A stretch of DNA of 64,000 nt from Limnomonas spitsbergensis (lineage: Eukaryota > Chlorophyta > Chlorophyceae > Chlamydomonadales): the NCBI GenBank assembly GCA_037349105.1, contig JAYJMM010000034.1, positions 2,604,001 through 2,668,000 of the forward strand, in the 5' to 3' direction. Below the pieces are notes generated by a model. The model saw nothing but the letters and a program-made list of their open reading frames with translations, was not told the origin of the DNA and searched no databases. Numbering within the stretch: the stretch's first letter is position 1; every line of letters starts with the position of its first letter. This document shows, piece by piece, positions 45,701 through 51,700 of this stretch. The translations under genes and the position numbers were made by a program.

Positions 45701-48700
45701 CCGCCACTGCCACGCCGACTTTCCCAATCGCCGTCGCCACCACCTCCAGCGTCTCCTGCAACGGCGTCTGCCCGTGCCCAGCCCCCTGCATCAGCTTCAT
45801 GGCCTTGCCCCACTCGCTGCTCTCGCCGACTGCCAGGACCAGCGTGCGGGCGCTGCCCTCCAGCACCTGGGAAGAGAGACAGCGCATGGCAAAGGTGCTT
45901 GCACCACGCTGTTGAGGGGGGCTTCCGGTAGGCCGACACAGGGACCGATTGCCAAGACCAAGATGTGTGCCCTGCCCGCCAACGCCTGAGTGTTCGAGGA
46001 GTACCCGCATGATTCATTACTTGGCAGTGTGCACCGGAATAACTTGCTAGGGCTGTCGTGTGGCAAACATTGCACCGGTTGAAATGACCAGCATGTGCGC
46101 CCTCCGCCCCAAAGCGCGCGCCATCCCCTCTGGTTGCCTGAGGAGATGGCACCGTGCCCTCCAGCACCTTAGGGAGAGAGGGAGCACGGGTCTCCTTTGT
46201 GTTGCGCACCTGAGCACCGTTTAGGGGAGGGCCGGATGGGGACGCCACAGGGCGGATGAAGGCCAAACCATGGTTGGCCTACAAACGACTGCAAGTAAAT
46301 AAATAAATCAAACGATATGCCCTGAGGCGTAAATCAAGGAAGCCACTCGTTCGGCCGTAGCACTAGGTGAGCTACCATACGGACGACTACCTAAGCACCA
46401 GGGCATGCTGCACCGGATTCCCTTGGCCGCAGGCCCGGACGTTCTTCAATTGTAGCTGAATTGAAGCTGAATCAGAGCGGAGTTGTGGCGGACTTGTAGC
46501 TGAATTGCATCTGAGCCGTGGCTGAATCATGGCAGGATTACAGCTAGATCATAGCTGATTCGTAGCTGAGCTGTATCTGAATCATAGCTTGACCTGACAC
46601 AGGAGCACATCGCCTAGGCATCACGCACATTTGCTCACGGGGCAACGGCATTTTGATCGGAGGCAGGCATGAGCCTCTCAGCCTCCCCCTGCCCCCCCCC
46701 CCCCCCTGCTCCGGTCGTCCTCATGGCCGCCCAACTTGATTCACCCCAGCCACACGAGGAGCACCCAAGGGGGTGCGGACGGACAGGCCCCAGCATAAGA
46801 GGCAGCTACACGGTTCAGTGTTCAGGGTTCAAGCTGAGCCTGAGCCCACAGCCTGGAAGGCATCTGCACGGCAAAGCAGGTTCCCAGCTGAAAAGGCTAT
46901 GGCAGGCCCGCCTGTGTTCCTGAGCGGACCCAAGGGCCGTGCACGCTGGTGCCCTTCATGACCCAAAGGAGCGCCAGGCAACACCACTCTGTTCTAAACC
47001 TTCCCATCAGGAAAGAGGCACACATGTGCTCCAGAGCATACACCCAAGGGTACTATACAGTGTCCCTCTTGACCGGCTCCGGCCCCCTGATCAAGTCCCC
47101 CGCTTTTAAGGCAAAGGCGTGCCCACCTGTGTCCCTGAGCGGACCCAAGGGTCATGCACAGTGTCCTTCTTGACCGGATCGGCCTCCCCTGTGAGGCTCG
47201 CCTCGTCCAACACCAGCCCAAACGACTGGATGACCAGGCAGTCAGCCACCACCTGCGCCATGCAACACGGCGCAATTTAATCAGGCAACACAATCAGGCG
47301 CTTCCGGCCTGAACAACACCAGCCTGAACAACTGGATCACCAAAACATCAGCGCCCCCTGTGCCACAATACAGCGCAGTTAATCTGGCAGCACAATCAGG
47401 CACTTCCGCCACAAGCCGGAACGACTCCATTACCAAGAAATCAGTCACCACCAGCCCATACGACTCCATCCCCAAGGAATCAGCCACCACCAGCCCATAC
47501 GACTCCATCACAAAGCAGTCAGGCGGTCCACCACGGCCTGCCCGACAACACAGAGCAATCAAGCAGGTCTGCTTAAAATTGAAGTTTGAATTCAGGCCAG
47601 CAGTGGTTGTCAGCTGTGGTCGCAATCGAAAAGCATGCCTCCCTGGAACAGCCGTTTGAATGCAGAGACTGCCGTTTGAATGCTGAAACTGCCGTTTGAA
47701 TGCAGAGACTGCCGTTTGAATCCAGAGACTGCCGGCAGCCAGGGTGGGGGGATCTGGGTGTGCACCAGTGGGTGATGTACTGCTGCTGGGAGGTGATGTC
47801 ATGCTGCAGGGAGGTGACGTACTGCTTCCGGAAGGTGACGTGCTGCACCAGGAGATGATGTACTGCTGCTGGAGCAGCCCTGACCCGGATCCCCAGGGGT
47901 TGATGTGCTGCTGCTGGGGCAATGAACACCAGATTGCCAACCAGGTGGGATTTGCCAGTTTGCTCACAACAGGCAGACCTGACTCATCAGCTACCCTGGA
48001 TTCCTCACCATCTCCTCCATGACTAAAATGAAGAAGTCTTGAGCTTGCTCGCTGGATTCTTGTTACATGTTCTCTGTGTCTACAACTAGCAGGTCTCTCA
48101 CCACGAGTTTGCTGGCTCACCATGTGCAGACCTGACCTTAGCCAACCTGGATTCCTCATCCTGTCCCCCATGCCTGAAAACATAGACATCTCCGGCCACA
48201 AGTGCCGTGTTTAAGACCAGTCCCTGCCGTTAAGGCTGCCAGGCACCCCGATAGCAGGGACTGGCCGCTGCCTTGACCTGGATCCTCAGCATGGCCACCA
48301 AATCTACACCCAGATGCTTCCTCACCTTGTCCCCCGTGTCTAAAATGAGGACGCCGCCAATGGCTTTGAGTCGATGACCGTGTTGAAGACCAGTCCCTGC
48401 CGTTAGGGCTGCCAGGCGTCCCCAGTGGGAGAGACTGGCCGCTGCCTTGACCTAGGTCCCCAGCATGCCCGATTCCCACCAACTAAACCTGTAGATACTT
48501 CCTCACCTTGTCCCCTGTGTCCAAAATGAGGATGTCGCCGACCACGATATCCGTGTTCGGGACCAGCCTCTGATGCTCATCCCGCACCACCTTGACCATG
48601 ATGACGTCCCGCTTGGCGTACAGCTTCTGGAACTGCCGATCCTGAGGAGGTGAGCGGGCAGGGGCATGAATGGGGCGAGGGGGCGAGCAAGCATGCGGGT

Positions 48701-51700
48701 AGAGGATGGATGGGGGAAGCTGGCGAGAAGGCAGATGGGGGAAGCTGGCGAGAAGGCGGATGGGGGAAGCTGGCGAGAAGGCGGATGGGGGAAGCTGGCG
48801 AGAAGGATGGATGGGGGAAGCTGGTGAGAAGGATGGATGGGGGAAGCTGGCCAGAAGGCGGATGGGGGAAGCTGGCGAGAAGGATGGATGGGGGAAGCTG
48901 GCGAGAAGGATGGATGGGGGAAGCTGGCGAGAAAGATGGATGGGGGAAGCTGGCAAGGGGGATGGATGGGGGAAGCTGGCGAGGGGGGAGCTGGCGACAA
49001 TATGGGAGAATGTCTGGGAGAATGTCCAGTGTGGGGGGGGAAGAAGGGCGATCATGCGGGGGAATGAATGGGTGGAGGGGGGAGGCGGGTGGAGTAGGAG
49101 GAAGAAGGTCTGGTGCGGGGGGGAAGGAGGGCGAGCATGCTTGGGGCTGAAGGGGGTGAGGGGGAAGCTGGAAAGCTGGTAAATGCCTGGGGTGGGGGGG
49201 AAGGGGATAAGTGGGCGGGATGGGCGGGTGAGAGGGTGGGGAAGGTCTCGGGCAGGGGTGAAGGGGGCAAGCGGGTGGAGGAATTTCTAGGGCGATGGTG
49301 CATGCTACTGCCCTGTCCCAGACATGCATTTGCAGCAGCATGGCACATGCCAGTACCCTGTCCCCATGCATACTTTCCTCCCCCCCTTCCCCGGCCCTGT
49401 CAGCATCAAACCTGTCCAACATTACATCCTCTCAGCATCACACACTTTCAGCATCACACATCTCAGCACCACACTCTCCGGGCATCACGCACTCTCAGCA
49501 TCACACCTTTCCAGCATCACATCCTCTCAACATCACACTTTCCCAGCATGGCAAACACTCAACATGACACCTTTCCAGCATCACGAATCACGGCATCACA
49601 CTTTTCCAGCATCACAACCTCGCAGTATCACACCTTCTGCCAGTCGTTCCCAGCACCAACTCCAACCACAATTAGGACTGCCACCCAGATGGCCGCCCCC
49701 TCAATCCACGCCTTGTTCTCCCTCTGCTGGGGGATGAAGACGCCCATGAGCGTGGACACCTGGGAACGTCAGGGAGGGGTCGTCGCATGTCAGCGCACTC
49801 AACAGGCAAGGACTGTTCTCTCTGCACTCACTGGGGGATGAAGACGCTTGTCAGAGAGGACACCTGGGAATGGCAGGGCAGGGCAGGCGCATATCAACGC
49901 GCTCAACAGACAAGTTATGTCATCTCTGCGCTTGCTGGCGGGTGAAGATGCTCATCAGAGAGGACACCTGGAAACATCAGGGCAGGGCGGGCGCATGTCA
50001 ACGCGCTCAGCAGGTAAGGTTTCTTCTTCCTCTGCAGGGGGATGAAGATACTCATGAGAGGGGAAACCTGGGAACGTCAGGGCAAGGCAGGGCAGGCGCA
50101 TGTCAACGCAATCACCAGACAAGGATGGTTATCCCCCTTCTGGGGGATGAAGATGCTCATGAGAGGGGACACCTGGGAGCATCTGGGCAATCAGGGCGGT
50201 GCAACAGGTCGTTTTTTTAGGTGCGCCTTGAGGTGCTTAGGTGCGCAGGTGAGTACCGTGGCTGAGGTGCGCAGGTGCTGAGGTGCGCAGGTGAGTACCG
50301 TGGCTGTCTAGACAAAGAAGCCACTTCTGGGCCGATGTGAACCAAATCTTAACCGGCCTACGGCCGATGGCCCAGCCAACCAGGCTTGCAGAACCAAGCC
50401 CCGCCGGCTGTAGGCCGGGTTGTGGAAGGGAGTGAAGCCAATGCAGTGATACAACCTCTAATAAACTGTGGCATGCGCATGTCAGCCCCTCACAAGAAGT
50501 GGAATCTGCTGCCCAAACATTGAGGGAGGGATCTCTCTCACGTCCTGATCCCGCTACCAGCCAGTGCGTACTGCCATAGCTCACTTCAGCCAACTCCGAA
50601 ATATATTATATATTCATATTGCCCAGAAGGTGACCGGGAGGGATGCCTCTCACATTCTGATCCGGCCACCAGCCAATGTGCACTTCCACCACACATGTCG
50701 CATCCGGAAGCAGAACCAGCCCGGCACCACCAGCCTGCTATTAACTTCAGGGAGGCTGCGCCAGGTTCTATGCCGCTTATTGCAAGCCGAATCCGGCCAC
50801 AAGTCAGTGTGCAGTTCCACGGCTCATGTCACATCTAGAGGCAGAAGCAGCTTGGCACAACCTGCATGCTCTTAAGCTGGACGCCTCGCCCTTTGCGCCA
50901 GGTCACACTCAAGTTATCAACGGGTTGCGGTGTAGTTTATAGGGTCTTTCACATCGAATGGAACCAGCAGCCTAATTTCTGTGGGAGATCAGATCCCAGC
51001 AGAGATCAGCAGCCTGTGCTCACCGTTGCAGCGATGATGAGCAAGATGATGACGGGATCCCGCATGGTTTCAAACACCAGCGTGCGGAACAGCTTGGGGG
51101 GGTCGGCGGCGTGACATTGGCACCGTAGTACGCCCTGGAGCACAGGGGGTACGACGGGGTCTCTTGTGGTGTCATTATCAGCAGCGGGATGAAGTGTGTT
51201 GTGAGCGTCGGAGCCAGCCCTGACCATCAGTGGCCGACCCGAGTGAGAGTGGAAGGTTGCAGATATATGGCCTGGATGGTACCGGTAGCGGGCTTTCTCC
51301 CTCAAAATTAAATTTGCCGAGGAGAAAGAATGCTCGGCCCTCTTTTGAAGCACGTCCGGGGTTTTGAAAATGTCATTTGCGCTCGGCTATCAAGCACGCG
51401 GCATGGTGCCACGCCATGTCGCTCAGCAGGATGGTGGCCGGGGCCTCCATGTTGAAGCAGCTCGAGATTCTTGCGTGTTTATAGGATACAAATCTGCATG
51501 ACAGTGGCAGGAGAGGAGGGGCACATACCTGGATTTCTGCACAAGCTCCGGCCGCAGCCCATGCCTGATGTTAGTGCGCAGGTCATGCCCCAGACCCTCG
51601 ACATCTCCGTACTTGCTGTGCAGCTCTCCAATATCCTTGTTCTACGGGGAAATGGAAAGCATATGCTGAAAAGTCCTAGCTTTCGAGATCGGAAAATGTG

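Noticed and set aside
48650..49182. Gly/Trp-rich frames of 76-166 codons
   Set aside because: Artefact of a 25-26-bp array in intron 4.
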